A stretch of DNA of 64,000 nucleotides, taken from NCBI RefSeq assembly GCF_003014485.1, contig NZ_PYGA01000004.1, positions 289,220-353,219 on the forward strand, read 5' to 3'. Below, in pieces: positions 43,168-52,260 of this stretch; position 1 is the first letter of the stretch; the number at the start of each line of letters is the position of its first letter. The notes under the pieces are model-generated. The model worked only from the letters and a program-made list of their open reading frames with translations, ran no database searches and was not told the DNA's origin. The DNA is from Murinocardiopsis flavida (GTDB lineage: Bacteria > Actinomycetota > Actinomycetes > Streptosporangiales > Streptosporangiaceae). Made by a program: the position numbers and the translations under genes.

Positions 43168-43187
43168 AATCCGCATTGCGAAATCTG
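43168..43187. promoter_or_regulatory. Operator-like motif, copy 1
   Basis: AATCCGCATTGCGAAATCTG lies 29 bp before the aminotransferase start and matches the motif at 43335 at 16 of 20 positions. The dyad TCCGCA/TGCGAA type symmetry suggests a site for an IclR- or GntR-like regulator. Confidence 0.55.
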
Positions 43188-43334
43188 AATATCGTTTTAT
43201 GGATTCTAGGAGCCGATCGACCCCGCCACAAGCCCTGTACCCATGGATCTACACGCAAAAGAGCACGGTCAAGCGCCGAACGGGGGTTGACGGACAATGA
43301 GACGAAGAACATACTCGTCAATATTAGAGGTCAA

Positions 43335-43354
43335 CTTCCGCATAACGGAATCTG
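43335..43354. promoter_or_regulatory. Operator-like motif, copy 2
   Basis: CTTCCGCATAACGGAATCTG contains the perfect arms TTCCG and CGGAA with a 5-nt spacer. It shares TCCGCAT..CG.AATCTG with the motif at 43168 and may control the divergent carrier gene or both units. Confidence 0.55.
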
Positions 43355-43789
43355 GTTTCTTCTAGAGAAAAACCCGTGGTCAGCACGTACGGGGGGTACC
43401 CGCTCCCGCGCCGTACCGGTCACGGTGCCGCACCACCTGCTGACAACCGGCTACTGACCACCGGCTGCCGACAGCCAGCTGCCGAAAACCGCCTGCTGAC
43501 CGCTACCCGCTGGCCAGCACCTGCTGACCAGCACCGGCCGACCACGACCTGAAGACCTGCGTGCAGATCCGGCCGTGCGACGCCGCGGCCGCGGATGGTG
43601 ACCGCACCCAGTTCGGACCAGCCAGACGGACCGATCAGCCGGACCGACCCGACGGGCCCGCCAGCCGGGCCACCAGTCGGACCGCCCGGTTGCGATGCGT
43701 CCGGATGGTCCCACCGGGCGCGTCGACCACCCCGGACCCACCGGACCCACCGTCCCGACACCCCACCGAGAGAGTGTGCAGGGAGCCTC

Positions 43790-45202
43790 GTGCCTGTAGA
43801 AGTCGTCTCGATCCTCGTCCTCGTCCTCGTATTCCTGATCGCCACCTTCACCTCCGCCCACATGGGCGCGCTCGCGCTGGTGGCGACCTTCGTCATCGCC
43901 ACCATCTACGTCGGGGGGACGCCCGACGAAGTGGCCGAGAAAGTGTTCGGCGGCTTCCCCGGGGACCTGTTCGTCATCCTCGTCGGGGTCACCTACCTGT
44001 TCGCCCTGGCGAAGAACAACGGGACCGTCGACTGGCTGGTCCAGGCCGCGGTCCGCGCCGTGGGCGGCCGGGTCGCCTTCATCCCATGGGTGATGTTCCT
44101 CGTCACCGGCGTTCTCACCGCCGCGGGCGCGGTCGTCCCCGCCGCCGTCGCGATCATCGCGCCGATGGGCATGGGCTTCGCCGCCCGCTACCGCATCAAC
44201 CCCGTACTCATGGGGCTGCTGATCATCAACGGCGCCAGCGCCGGGGGCTTCTCGCCCATCAGCATCTTCGGCGGCATCACCAACAACGTGGTGGCGCGCA
44301 GCGGCCTCGAAGGCTCACCCGCGATCCTCTTCGCCGCCTCCTTCTTCTTCAACCTGCTGCTGAGCGTCGTGGTGTTCTTCATGTTCGGCGGGCGCTCCCT
44401 GATCGGCCGCCGCGACAACGACACCGGCGACAGCGACGGCGACGCGTCGACCGCAGACGGCACCTCCGGCAACGGGCGCACCAAGCGCGCCGAACGGCTC
44501 GACACCCAGAGCGGCGGCGCCTTCGTCGCAGGCCCCCGGCAGGGGTCGCCGGTGTCGACCAAGCCCACCGACGACGCGACCGGCGGCTCAGTCCCGGTCG
44601 TCGGCACCGTGCTGGACCGGACGATGACCGTGGTCGGCATCGCCGTCCTCGCCATCGGCGCGCTGGTGTTCGACCTGGACGTCGGCCTGATGGCCGTCAG
44701 CGTCGCGGTGGTCCTCACCCTGGTCTCCCCGAAGAGCTCCAAGGGTGCGATCAACCAGATCGCCTGGCCGACCGTCCTGCTGATCTGCGGCATCGTCACC
44801 TACGTCAGCCTGATGGAGGACATGGGGACCATCGAGTTCCTCGGCGACGAGGTCGCCTCGATCGGCGTCCCCCTCCTGGCCGCGCTGCTCATCTGCCTGA
44901 TCGGCGCCGCCGTGTCGGCGTTCGCGTCGACCACCGGCATCCTCGGCGCGCTGATCCCGCTCGCGGTGCCGTTCCTCCTCGCCGGGGAGGTCGGCGCAAT
45001 CGGACTGATCACCGCACTCGCGCTCTCCTCCTCCGTCGTCGACTCCTCCCCGTTCTCCACCAGCGGGGCGCTCGTCGTGGCCAACGCCTCGGAGGCCGAA
45101 CGCGACCGGGTGTTCAGCCTGCTCATGCGGTGGGGCATGAGCATGATCCTGGTCATCCCCTTGGTGACCTGGGCGGTGTTCGTCCTGCCGGGCTGGTTGT
45201 AG
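43790..45202 (+). CDS. MatC-like dicarboxylate carrier / SLC13-type permease
   Basis: A 470-aa transporter with about 11 hydrophobic helices. The N-terminal half resembles the MatC_N dicarboxylate-carrier domain (AHMGALALVATFVIATIYVG, FPGDLFVILVGVTYLFALAKNNGT, NGASAGGFSPISIFGGITNN). A hydrophilic loop of about 80 aa (residues 205-285) splits the halves; the second half ends with SSSVVDSSPFSTSGALVVANA. Malonate, malate or another small dicarboxylate is likely. The GTG at 43790 has GGGAG 4 nt upstream. It is divergent from the aminotransferase/2-hydroxyacid dehydrogenase operon, suggesting uptake of a substrate for that pathway. Confidence 0.85.
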   Translation: MPVEVVSILVLVLVFLIATFTSAHMGALALVATFVIATIYVGGTPDEVAEKVFGGFPGDLFVILVGVTYLFALAKNNGTVDWLVQAAVRAVGGRVAFIPWVMFLVTGVLTAAGAVVPAAVAIIAPMGMGFAARYRINPVLMGLLIINGASAGGFSPISIFGGITNNVVARSGLEGSPAILFAASFFFNLLLSVVVFFMFGGRSLIGRRDNDTGDSDGDASTADGTSGNGRTKRAERLDTQSGGAFVAGPRQGSPVSTKPTDDATGGSVPVVGTVLDRTMTVVGIAVLAIGALVFDLDVGLMAVSVAVVLTLVSPKSSKGAINQIAWPTVLLICGIVTYVSLMEDMGTIEFLGDEVASIGVPLLAALLICLIGAAVSAFASTTGILGALIPLAVPFLLAGEVGAIGLITALALSSSVVDSSPFSTSGALVVANASEAERDRVFSLLMRWGMSMILVIPLVTWAVFVLPGWL

Positions 45203-45210
45203 CCCGACTC

Positions 45211-45236
45211 CCCCGCCCCATTGACCCGGGGCGGGC
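45211..45236 (+). terminator. Hairpin after the MatC-like gene
   Basis: CCCGCCCC (45212-45219) pairs with GGGGCGGG (45228-45235) around ATTGACCC, starting 9 bp behind the stop codon. Short but well placed. Confidence 0.6.
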
Positions 45237-45449
45237 GGGGACCGCGCCCCTCCCCGCGGCCCGCCCGCCCCGTTCCCCCCACCAACTCCACCGCCAGACT
45301 CCCCCACCAGCTCTCCACCGACCAGCCCCGGCCCGGCCCGGCCAAGCCAGGCCAGGCCGGACCAGTCCACACAGGCCAGTCCATACGGGCCGGCCCCACA
45401 GGCCGGTTCCCACCGTCTCCGTGCACCGTCCCGCGCGGAAATCGGGGGC

Positions 45450-45480
45450 AAGCCGCCGCCCCACCCTGGGGCGGCGGCTT
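45450..45480. terminator. Perfect 14-bp hairpin
   Basis: AAGCCGCCGCCCCA (45450-45463) and TGGGGCGGCGGCTT (45467-45480) form a perfect stem with a CCC loop. The stem has an A-rich left and T-rich right end like a rho-independent terminator. It lies 250 bp after the carrier gene and 147 bp before the hydrolase. Confidence 0.65.
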
Positions 45481-45626
45481 CTCCGCGCCGGACGGCACAC
45501 GATCCGGTCGGCTGCGGCCGGCCTGGGCCGACTGGGGCCGACTGGGACCGACTCCGGTCGTCCGCGACGCCGAACCGAGATCGCCGCCCCTCGCGACAAG
45601 GACGGCGCATCGGGCATTCTGGGCGC

Positions 45627-47039
45627 ATGGCCGACCACCCCCAGATCGCCGAGCGGCTGCGCCGCGACCCCACCGTCCACACGATCCCCCGGCCTGTCCG
45701 GGTCGACGGTCCGGAGACCTTCGGTCTCGGCTACGCCCGCACGGGCGACCCCGGCGGCATCCCCCTCGTCATGGTGCCCGGCGGCCCCGGACTCGCCTCG
45801 GTGCTGCCCTACCGGAAGGCGCGGCTCATGGCGGCCGCCCGCGGATTCGACGTCGTCATGGTCGAACACCGCGGCGTGGGACTGTCCCGCACCGACTACG
45901 GCGGCGCCGACCTGCCGATGGACGCGCTCACCATCAGTGCGGCGGCGGACGACATCGCGGCCGTCCTCGACGACTGCGGCATCACCCGCGCCGTCGTGTG
46001 GGGGTCCTCCTACGGCGGCTACCTCGCGCAGGCGTTCGGGGCACGCCACGGTGACCGGGTCGCCGGGATGGTCCTCGACGCGACGTTCACCTCGGCGGCC
46101 GACCAGCACACGGCGCGCGACCTCGTCCGCGCGATGCTCTGGCACGGCGACCACCCGGAGACCGCCGACATCGCGGACCGCCTCCGCACACTCGTCGCCG
46201 ACGGCAGCGTCAGCGCAGCGGAGACCGGCTCCGTCATCCCCGTGGCGTACGAATTCGGCGGGACGGAGCTGCTGCGCCGGCTTCTCGACGCGGTGGCCGA
46301 CGGCCGCACCCGCACCTGGAACCGCATCAGGGACCTCGCCACGAGGGAGATCACGAAGCCCGTCCCGTACATGCTCGAATTCGACCTGGTCGGTGCGATC
46401 TGGTTCCGCGACCTGTACGGCATCGAGCCCGACGGCGAACCGCTCGACCCCGCCGCGAACTTCAGCACGGCGGCCGAGGGCTTCCCCGCCTTCCAGGGCG
46501 ACCCGTTCGACCTGGCCGCGGAGCAGCGCCGCTTCTCCTGGCCCACCGCCGTGCTGTCGGGCGGCTACGACCTACGGGCGGTGCGCCCGGTCGCCGAGGC
46601 CATGGCCGACAGGGTGCCCGATGCCGCGCTGGTCCGCCTCGACGAACTCGGCCACAGCGTGCTCGACCGCCACCCGTTCGCCGGGCTGGTCGCCGCCGCG
46701 GCCGTCGCCAACGGACGCCACCACGACCTGCCCGACTACGCCGAGCGGATCCAGGCGTCGCGGCAGCCGCCGTCGGCGTACGCCGTCAAGGCGATCGCGT
46801 ACGCGTCGCTGGCCGTCGAGAACACCCTGCCGCGCCCCGTTGACCCGGGCGTCCCGGTGCTCCCGACGCCGCGGCGAACGGCAGTCCGAGAAGCCCGCGC
46901 AATGCCGTTGATTCAGTGGGCAATGGGCAATGGGGTACTCGTGAGCACGGGGCGAGCCAGCGGCTGCCGTCGCGGGCCCCCGCTGCGCGATACCCCGCGA
47001 AGCGGGCGCCCGCGACGGCAACCCACCCCCTTCGCCTGA
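45627..47039 (+). CDS. Alpha/beta hydrolase, 3' end extended by repeat DNA
   Basis: A 470-aa alpha/beta hydrolase of the prolyl-aminopeptidase-like group: oxyanion segment VMVPGGPGLAS, VEHRGVGLSRTD, nucleophile in VVWGSSYGGYLAQAFG, a likely acidic residue in LSGGYDLRAV and His in LDELGHSVLD. Family members usually end soon after this region. The last 45-50 codons run into the MITE-like repeat (from 46900), giving an Arg/Pro-rich tail (CRRGPPLRDTPRSGRPRRQP) not expected in the family. No clear binding site precedes the ATG. The substrate is unknown. Confidence 0.85.
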   Translation: MADHPQIAERLRRDPTVHTIPRPVRVDGPETFGLGYARTGDPGGIPLVMVPGGPGLASVLPYRKARLMAAARGFDVVMVEHRGVGLSRTDYGGADLPMDALTISAAADDIAAVLDDCGITRAVVWGSSYGGYLAQAFGARHGDRVAGMVLDATFTSAADQHTARDLVRAMLWHGDHPETADIADRLRTLVADGSVSAAETGSVIPVAYEFGGTELLRRLLDAVADGRTRTWNRIRDLATREITKPVPYMLEFDLVGAIWFRDLYGIEPDGEPLDPAANFSTAAEGFPAFQGDPFDLAAEQRRFSWPTAVLSGGYDLRAVRPVAEAMADRVPDAALVRLDELGHSVLDRHPFAGLVAAAAVANGRHHDLPDYAERIQASRQPPSAYAVKAIAYASLAVENTLPRPVDPGVPVLPTPRRTAVREARAMPLIQWAMGNGVLVSTGRASGCRRGPPLRDTPRSGRPRRQPTPFA

Positions 47040-47125
47040 GGTCACCAGGGCCACCGCACACCCCCTTCACCCCACGACACCAAGGACGTGAGAACACCCT
47101 CGCACCCATTGATTCAACGGCATTG
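46900..47125. repeat. MITE-like element, copy 3, at the hydrolase 3' end
   Basis: Inverted ends of 21 nt, CAATGCCGTTGATTCAGTGGG (46900-46920) and its inverse at 47105-47125, match at 19 of 21 positions. Inside, TGCCGTCGCGGGC (46965-46977) and GCCCGCGACGGCA (47008-47020) enclose the same CCCGCTGCGCG/CGCGAAGCGGG hairpin as at 19465. Flanks share CCCGCG, a possible target duplication. Confidence 0.65.
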
Positions 47126-47226
47126 GACACCCGCGAAGCCCCACCGGCGGTCCTCGCCCGGGGTCGCGGCCGGTACCCGATCCATAACCGATGGCGCGGT
47201 AAATCCCCAGCTGTTAGAACACTGGG

Positions 47227-48252
47227 ATGGCGGATCGCAGCATTGTCGTCGTCGGCGCCGGGATCATCGGGGCGTCACTGGCCTACCACCTGGCCGGGCG
47301 GGGCCGACCCGTCACGTTGATCGACGCGGGCCTGCCCGGCTCGGGCGCCACCCGCGCTTCCTTCGCCTGGATCGGACGACCGGCCTCCGGCGACCTGCCC
47401 TCGGCGCCGCTGCGCCACCTCGCGCTCGACGAGTACCGGCGGCTGGAGGCGGAGCTTCCCGAACTGTCGATCCGCTGGACGGGTTCGGTCAGCTGGGACG
47501 GCTTCGACGCGGGCCCGGGGCCGCGCACGGACGATGTCGGCGCGCTGGAACCGCACCTGCTCGACCCCCCGGCCGCGGCCGTCCGGCACCCGGAGGACGC
47601 GGCGTTCGACCCGGTCGCGGCGGCCGAACTGCTGGTCGCCGCGGCACGCGACCGCGGCGCGCGGCTGCTCACGGGGACACCGGCGATCGCCCTCGACCAC
47701 CAGGCGGGCACCGTGAGCGGTGTGCGGACGACCGCCGGGACCGTGCCCGCCGAGACCGTCGTCCTGGCCGCCGGAACCGGCACGGTCGCCCTGTGCTCCG
47801 GGATCGGCGTCGCCCTGCCCGTCGAGCCGTCGCCCGCCGTCCTCGTCCGGCTGCGCGCGGCGCCGGGCCTGGTCCGGACGATCGTCGCGACGCCGTCGCT
47901 GGAGGTCCGGCAGCTCGACGACGGTACGGTCCTGTCCCCCGCGGCGTACAGCGGGGAGACGGACCAGGCCGCGCTGCTCCGGACCGCCCGGCGTGTCCGC
48001 GACCGGTTCGCCGCATCCTTCGCCGGGGCCGGCGGAACGGAGATCGTCTCCGCCGAGATCGGCTGGCGTCCGATGCCCGCCGACGGCGAACCGGTCATCG
48101 GCCGCCCCGACGGCACCGAGGGCCTGTACGTCGCCGTGATGCACTCGGCGGTCACCCTGGCCGCCGCGGTCGGCCGCCTCGCCGCCACCGAGATCCACAC
48201 CGGGTCGGCAGCACCCGAACTCGCCGGCTGCCGACCGGACGGGTTCCGCTGA
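47227..48252 (+). CDS. FAD-dependent oxidoreductase of the D-amino acid oxidase (DAO) family
   Basis: A 341-aa flavoprotein with an N-terminal dinucleotide fold (SIVVVGAGIIGASLAYHLAGRG), GATRASFAWIG, the middle VVLAAGTGTVALC and the C-terminal IGWRPMPADGEPVIGRPDG typical of DAO proteins such as glycine/sarcosine oxidases. The exact amine substrate cannot be told. Only a short GGG precedes the ATG. It stands alone between the hydrolase and the convergent ilvD. Confidence 0.88.
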   Translation: MADRSIVVVGAGIIGASLAYHLAGRGRPVTLIDAGLPGSGATRASFAWIGRPASGDLPSAPLRHLALDEYRRLEAELPELSIRWTGSVSWDGFDAGPGPRTDDVGALEPHLLDPPAAAVRHPEDAAFDPVAAAELLVAAARDRGARLLTGTPAIALDHQAGTVSGVRTTAGTVPAETVVLAAGTGTVALCSGIGVALPVEPSPAVLVRLRAAPGLVRTIVATPSLEVRQLDDGTVLSPAAYSGETDQAALLRTARRVRDRFAASFAGAGGTEIVSAEIGWRPMPADGEPVIGRPDGTEGLYVAVMHSAVTLAAAVGRLAATEIHTGSAAPELAGCRPDGFR

Positions 48253-48388
48253 TCCCCTGATCCGCTGACGCCCCGGTCCCCTGCCGCCCCCGGCGGCGAC
48301 GCGGCCGTGCGGGCACCGCGCCCCAGGCGGCAGCGGCGGGGTCGCCACCCGCAGCTCAGCCGCAGACCAGCCCCAGATCAGTCGCAGA

Positions 48389-50077
48389 TCAGTCGCAGAC
48401 GGCGCCGCGGTCGGCCGCGCCGACCAGCCGGGCGTACTTCGCGAGCACGCCGCGCGTGTAGTGCGGGGCGGGCGGCGACCACTCCGCCGCGCGCCGCGCC
48501 AGCTCCGCCGGTTCAACGAGGACGTCGAGGGTGCCCGCCGCGACGTCGAGTCGGACCGGGTCGCCGTCGCGGACGAACGCGATGGGCCCGCCGTCCACCG
48601 CCTCGGGCGCGACATGCCCGACGCACAGCCCCGTGGTCCCGCCGGAGAACCGGCCGTCGGTGAGCAGCAGCACGTCCTTGCCGAGCCCGGCCCCCTTGAT
48701 CGCGCCGGTGATCGCGAGCATCTCCCGCATCCCCGGGCCGCCCTTGGGCCCTTCGTAGCGGATGACGACGGCGTCGCCCGATGCGATGGTCCCGTCGGAC
48801 AGCGCGTCCATCGCGGCGGTCTCACCGTCGAAGACCCGCGCGACGCCGTCGAAGACCGAGGTGTCGAACCCCGCCGACTTCACCACGGCGCCGTCGGGGG
48901 CGAGCGAGCCCCGCAGGATCGTGATCCCGCCGGTGGGGTGCAGCGGGTCCGACAGTGCGCGGATGACGTCGCCGTCGGGCGCCGGCGCGTCGAGCTCGGC
49001 GAGGTTCTCGGCCATGGTGCGGCCGGTGACGGTCAGCGCGTCGCCGTTCAGCAGCCCCGCATCGAGGAGCAGCTTCAGCACGACGGGGATGCCGCCGATC
49101 CGGTCGACGTCGTACATGACGTGCCTGCCGAAGGGCTTGACGTCGGCCAGGTGCGGCACCCTCGCGCCGATGCGGACGAAGTCGTCCAGGCCCAGGTCCA
49201 CCTCTGCCTCGTGCGCGATCGCCAGCAGGTGCAGGACCGCGTTCGTCGAACCGCCGAGTGCCATGACCACGGCGATCGCGTTCTCGAACGCGGGCTTGGT
49301 CAGGATGTCCCGTGCGGTGATGCCGCGGCGCAGCAGCTCGACAACGGCCTCGCCGGAGCGGCGCGCGTAGCCGTCGCGGCGCCGGTCGACGGCTGCCGGA
49401 GCGGCCGACCCCGGCAGCGACATGCCCAGTGCCTCCGCCGCGCTCGCCATGGTGTTGGCGGTGTACATGCCGCCGCACGCGCCCTCAGTGGGGCAGACCG
49501 CACGCTCGATCGCGTCGACGTCGCCGCGGCTCATCAGCCCCCGCGCGCAGGCGCCGACCGCCTCGAACGCGTCGATCAGGGTGACGTCGCGCTCCGAACC
49601 GTCGGACATCGTGGCCTTGCCCGGCAGGATCGACCCCGCGTACATGAACACCGACGCCAGGTCGAGGCGGGCGGCCGCCATCAGCATCCCCGGCAGGGAC
49701 TTGTCGCAGCCCGCCAGCAGGACGGAGCCGTCGAGCCGCTCGGCGCCCATGACCGTCTCGACCGAGTCGGCGATGACCTCGCGCGACACAAGGGAGTAGT
49801 GCATGCCCTCGTGGCCCATTGAAATGCCGTCCGACACCGAGATCGTGCCGAACTGCATGGGGAAGCCCCGCGCGGTGTGGACGCCCTCCTTCACCGCGAC
49901 GGCGAGCCGGTCGAGGGAGAGGTTGCACGGGGTGATCTCGTTCCACGACGAGGCGACCCCGATCTGCGGCTTGGCGAAGTCGTCGTCGTCCATGCCCACG
50001 GCGCGGAGCATGCCGCGCGCCGCCGCCCGCTCCATGCCATCGGTGACGTCCCTGCTGCGGGGTTTGATGTCGGCCAT
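48389..50077 (-). CDS. ilvD: Dihydroxy-acid dehydratase
   Basis: A 562-aa IlvD that dehydrates dihydroxy-isovalerate and dihydroxy-methylvalerate in valine/isoleucine synthesis. Typical segments are [99 protein letters not shown] and [17 protein letters not shown]. The Cys residues in TPCN, GCDKS and GACGGM are the cluster ligands of the family. It is full length and unlinked to other ilv genes here. Confidence 0.96.
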   Translation of the reverse strand: MADIKPRSRDVTDGMERAAARGMLRAVGMDDDDFAKPQIGVASSWNEITPCNLSLDRLAVAVKEGVHTARGFPMQFGTISVSDGISMGHEGMHYSLVSREVIADSVETVMGAERLDGSVLLAGCDKSLPGMLMAAARLDLASVFMYAGSILPGKATMSDGSERDVTLIDAFEAVGACARGLMSRGDVDAIERAVCPTEGACGGMYTANTMASAAEALGMSLPGSAAPAAVDRRRDGYARRSGEAVVELLRRGITARDILTKPAFENAIAVVMALGGSTNAVLHLLAIAHEAEVDLGLDDFVRIGARVPHLADVKPFGRHVMYDVDRIGGIPVVLKLLLDAGLLNGDALTVTGRTMAENLAELDAPAPDGDVIRALSDPLHPTGGITILRGSLAPDGAVVKSAGFDTSVFDGVARVFDGETAAMDALSDGTIASGDAVVIRYEGPKGGPGMREMLAITGAIKGAGLGKDVLLLTDGRFSGGTTGLCVGHVAPEAVDGGPIAFVRDGDPVRLDVAAGTLDVLVEPAELARRAAEWSPPAPHYTRGVLAKYARLVGAADRGAVCD

Positions 50078-50239
50078 GATCGGACCGTATCCGACAGCGG
50101 TGTTCCCCGGGGGGAGCAGGGGGCCACGGCGGTGTCACTGCCCCGCGCCGCCCGGCGCCAGTGGGTGGCGGCGGGCGGCGCGGGCGATGTGCGCGGGCGG
50201 GCCGCGGCACGCTGGCGGACGGTCTGCGCGGGCGGGCTC

Positions 50240-51082
50240 TTAGCGGAAGTCGTCGGCGTGGTCGGCGGCCCACTGCGCGAAATCACGCGGCGGGCTTCCG
50301 GTCACCCGTTCCACGGTGTCGGACGGCGGAACGGTCTCCGGTCCGTCGACCGACGCCCCGTACATGTCGAGCAACCAGTCGATGACGTCGTGGTCGACGC
50401 CCTGGTCCAGGTCGTACCACTCCATCCGGGCCTGCTCCGGGGTCAACTCCACGAAGCGGACCTCCGCCCCGATCGCCGCGCCGATCCGGCGCACCTGCTC
50501 GGCGACCGTCAGGGCCTCCGGTCCGCCGAAGGTGTACACCTGCCCGCTGTGCCCCTCGCCGAGTAGCGACGCGGCGACGACATCGGCGACGTCCGCCTCG
50601 TGCGTCGGGCGGCTGACCGCGTTGCCGAACGGGCGGCGCACCTCCCGCCGGGCGCGCACATCCGGCGCGTAGTCCAGCCAGTTGCCCGCGAACTCGCCCG
50701 GCCGCACGATCGTCCAGTCCAGCCCGGACGCCTGGACCGCCCGTTCAACGGCGCCGTAGCCGTCCTCGTCGTCGGCCGACTCCTCGTCCGCAAGCGCCCC
50801 CGAGAGGACGACGGCGCGACGGACTCCGGCGCGTTCGGCCATCGCCACCACCTCGCGCGCCGTGCTCGGCACCGGGAAGAGGTACAGCAGGTCCGCGCCC
50901 TCCAGGGCGGCGGCGAGCGACGCGGGATCCTCCAGGTCGCCCTGGTAGACGGCGACCCCCTCAGGCAGGTCGGCGGTCACCGGTGCGCGGGTCAGCGCCC
51001 GCACCGGACGGCCGGCCCGGAGCAGGGCGGTGACGACCGCGCGGCCCACCCGTCCGGTAGCCCCCGTCACGAGGATCGTCAT
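50240..51082 (-). CDS. NmrA-like NAD(P)-binding protein, paralogue 1
   Basis: A 280-aa atypical short-chain dehydrogenase/NmrA-like protein with the Rossmann motif TILVTGATGRVGRAVV, no classical YxxxK pair, and the segments VYQGDLEDPASL and WTIVRPGEFAGNWL. Such proteins act as redox sensors or reductases. It ends with PPRDFAQWAADHADDFR, almost the same as the second paralogue. The ATG at 51082 follows GGGGGCGGG. It lies 275 bp downstream of the paralogue at 51358, so a tandem duplication is likely. Confidence 0.87.
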   Translation of the reverse strand: MTILVTGATGRVGRAVVTALLRAGRPVRALTRAPVTADLPEGVAVYQGDLEDPASLAAALEGADLLYLFPVPSTAREVVAMAERAGVRRAVVLSGALADEESADDEDGYGAVERAVQASGLDWTIVRPGEFAGNWLDYAPDVRARREVRRPFGNAVSRPTHEADVADVVAASLLGEGHSGQVYTFGGPEALTVAEQVRRIGAAIGAEVRFVELTPEQARMEWYDLDQGVDHDVIDWLLDMYGASVDGPETVPPSDTVERVTGSPPRDFAQWAADHADDFR

Positions 51083-51357
51083 CCCGCCCCCTTGCTCGTC
51101 TTGTTCTGCTTGTGCTTCTTGCACTACTTGTTCACGGCGTTCTTGCTCACGGCGTTCGCGCTCATGGGTCTCTCGGCCGAGGTCTCCGTGCTCACGGACA
51201 CCTGCCGTACGGACTCCCGCCGCACCAACTGCACCGACCGCACCGACCGCACGGTCCTCCTGGTCACGGTCCTCCTGACGACTGCCTTCCGGTCCACGGT
51301 GCCCTTGCTCACCGCGTTCGTGCTCATGGCCCCCTCGCGCACTGCGCGCGGCGGGGC
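51083..51357. other. Spacer between the NmrA-like paralogues, with short repeats and a doubtful small reading frame
   Basis: On the minus strand a frame at 51124-51327 (67 codons) starts with MSTNAVSKGTV behind GAGGGGG, and an internal MSANAVSKNAVNK repeats its beginning. The DNA is full of related units (GCTCACGGCGTTC, CGGTCCTCCTG, ACCGCACCGA), and the composition (Val/Arg/Ser/Thr) is unlike normal proteins. It may be repeat-expanded spacer DNA; I do not claim a gene. Confidence 0.35.
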
Positions 51358-52260
51358 TCACCGGAAGTCCTCGGCGTGGTCGGCGGCCCACTGCGCGAAG
51401 CTGCGCGGCGGACGGCCGGTGACCTGCTCGAAGGTGTCGGTGGGCGCGATGATCCCGGGTTCTCCGACGGAGGCCGCCAGGAGTTCCAGTAGCCAGTCGA
51501 TGGTGGCTTGGTCGAGACCCTGGTCCGGGTCGAGCCACTCCGTCCGGGCCTGTTCCGGGGTCAGCTCCTCGAAGCGGACATCCCTGCCGATCGCGGCGCC
51601 GATCGCCGCCACCTGTTCGGCCTGGGTGACCTTCGCGGGGCCGGTAAGGCTGTAGGCGGCGCCGACATGGTCGTCGGTGAGCAGCGCCGCGACCGCCACC
51701 TCGGCCACGTCGGTCTCGTGGACAAGCGGGCTCCCCGACTCCGGGAACGGCTCACGCACGGTGCCCGTGGCGCGGATCGGCTCCGCCCAGGCCAGCGCGC
51801 CGACCGCCAGCAGAGCCGGCCGGACGTGCGTCCATTCGACCCCGGTCGCCTCGACTGCGCGCTCGATGTCGCGGTGCGCCTCGCGCTCGTCGGCGAGGTG
51901 GCGTTGCAGCGCGGTCAACGAGGGGTCGTCCGGGTCGCCCTGGTAGTCGAACGCGGCCGCGATCGCGGAGTGGACCACGAACCTGCGCACGCCCGCTTCG
52001 ACCGCCCGGTCGAGGAACCCGGATCCCGAGCCCGGGGCGGTGTAGCCGTAGGGGAAGAGGTGGACACGGTCGACACCGTGCAGCACGTCGCCCCAGGTGT
52101 CCGGGGCCTCGAAGTCACCGTGGACGGTCTCCACTCCGGCGGGGAACCGGGCGCCGGCGGGGGTGCGGGTCATGGCCCGCACCGGCTGCCCGGCAGCGGC
52201 CAGTCGCGCAACGACACCTCTTCCTATATTTCCGGTCGACCCGGTTACCAATATGGTCAT
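51358..52260 (-). CDS. NmrA-like NAD(P)-binding protein, paralogue 2
   Basis: A 300-aa NmrA-like protein with TILVTGSTGNIGRGVV, ETVHGDFEAPDTW and WTHVRPALLAVGAL. It is about as long as paralogue 1 plus a short insert, and the C-terminal parts of the two proteins align closely (ELTPEQAR.EW.D.DQG.D, PPRSFAQWAADHAEDFR). The ATG at 52260 uses GGGGAG 5 nt upstream. This binding site lies within a long inverted repeat (52262-52348), so translation may be controlled by mRNA folding. Confidence 0.88.
   Translation of the reverse strand: MTILVTGSTGNIGRGVVARLAAAGQPVRAMTRTPAGARFPAGVETVHGDFEAPDTWGDVLHGVDRVHLFPYGYTAPGSGSGFLDRAVEAGVRRFVVHSAIAAAFDYQGDPDDPSLTALQRHLADEREAHRDIERAVEATGVEWTHVRPALLAVGALAWAEPIRATGTVREPFPESGSPLVHETDVAEVAVAALLTDDHVGAAYSLTGPAKVTQAEQVAAIGAAIGRDVRFEELTPEQARTEWLDPDQGLDQATIDWLLELLAASVGEPGIIAPTDTFEQVTGRPPRSFAQWAADHAEDFR

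Larger units (their letters stand above)
43140..43789. other. 650-bp divergent region between aminotransferase operon and MatC-like carrier
   Basis: The left 230 bp are clearly AT-richer than the surroundings and hold two copies of a 20-bp motif (see 43168 and 43335) and probably both promoters. The right 380 bp are low-complexity GC repeats (ACCGGCTGCCGA and GGACCGACC-type units). No gene is supported. Confidence 0.55.
45203..45626. other. 424-bp intergenic region with two hairpins
   Basis: No gene is supported. It contains the carrier-gene terminator (45211-45236), a GC-rich low-complexity stretch, a second perfect hairpin (45450-45480) and a 70-bp lead into the hydrolase gene with GACTGGGGCCGACTGGGACCGACT repeats. 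Confidence 0.5.

Noticed and set aside
43176..43457. 93-codon frame in the aminotransferase/MatC divergent region
   Set aside because: It begins inside the aminotransferase promoter region and has no binding site or domain.
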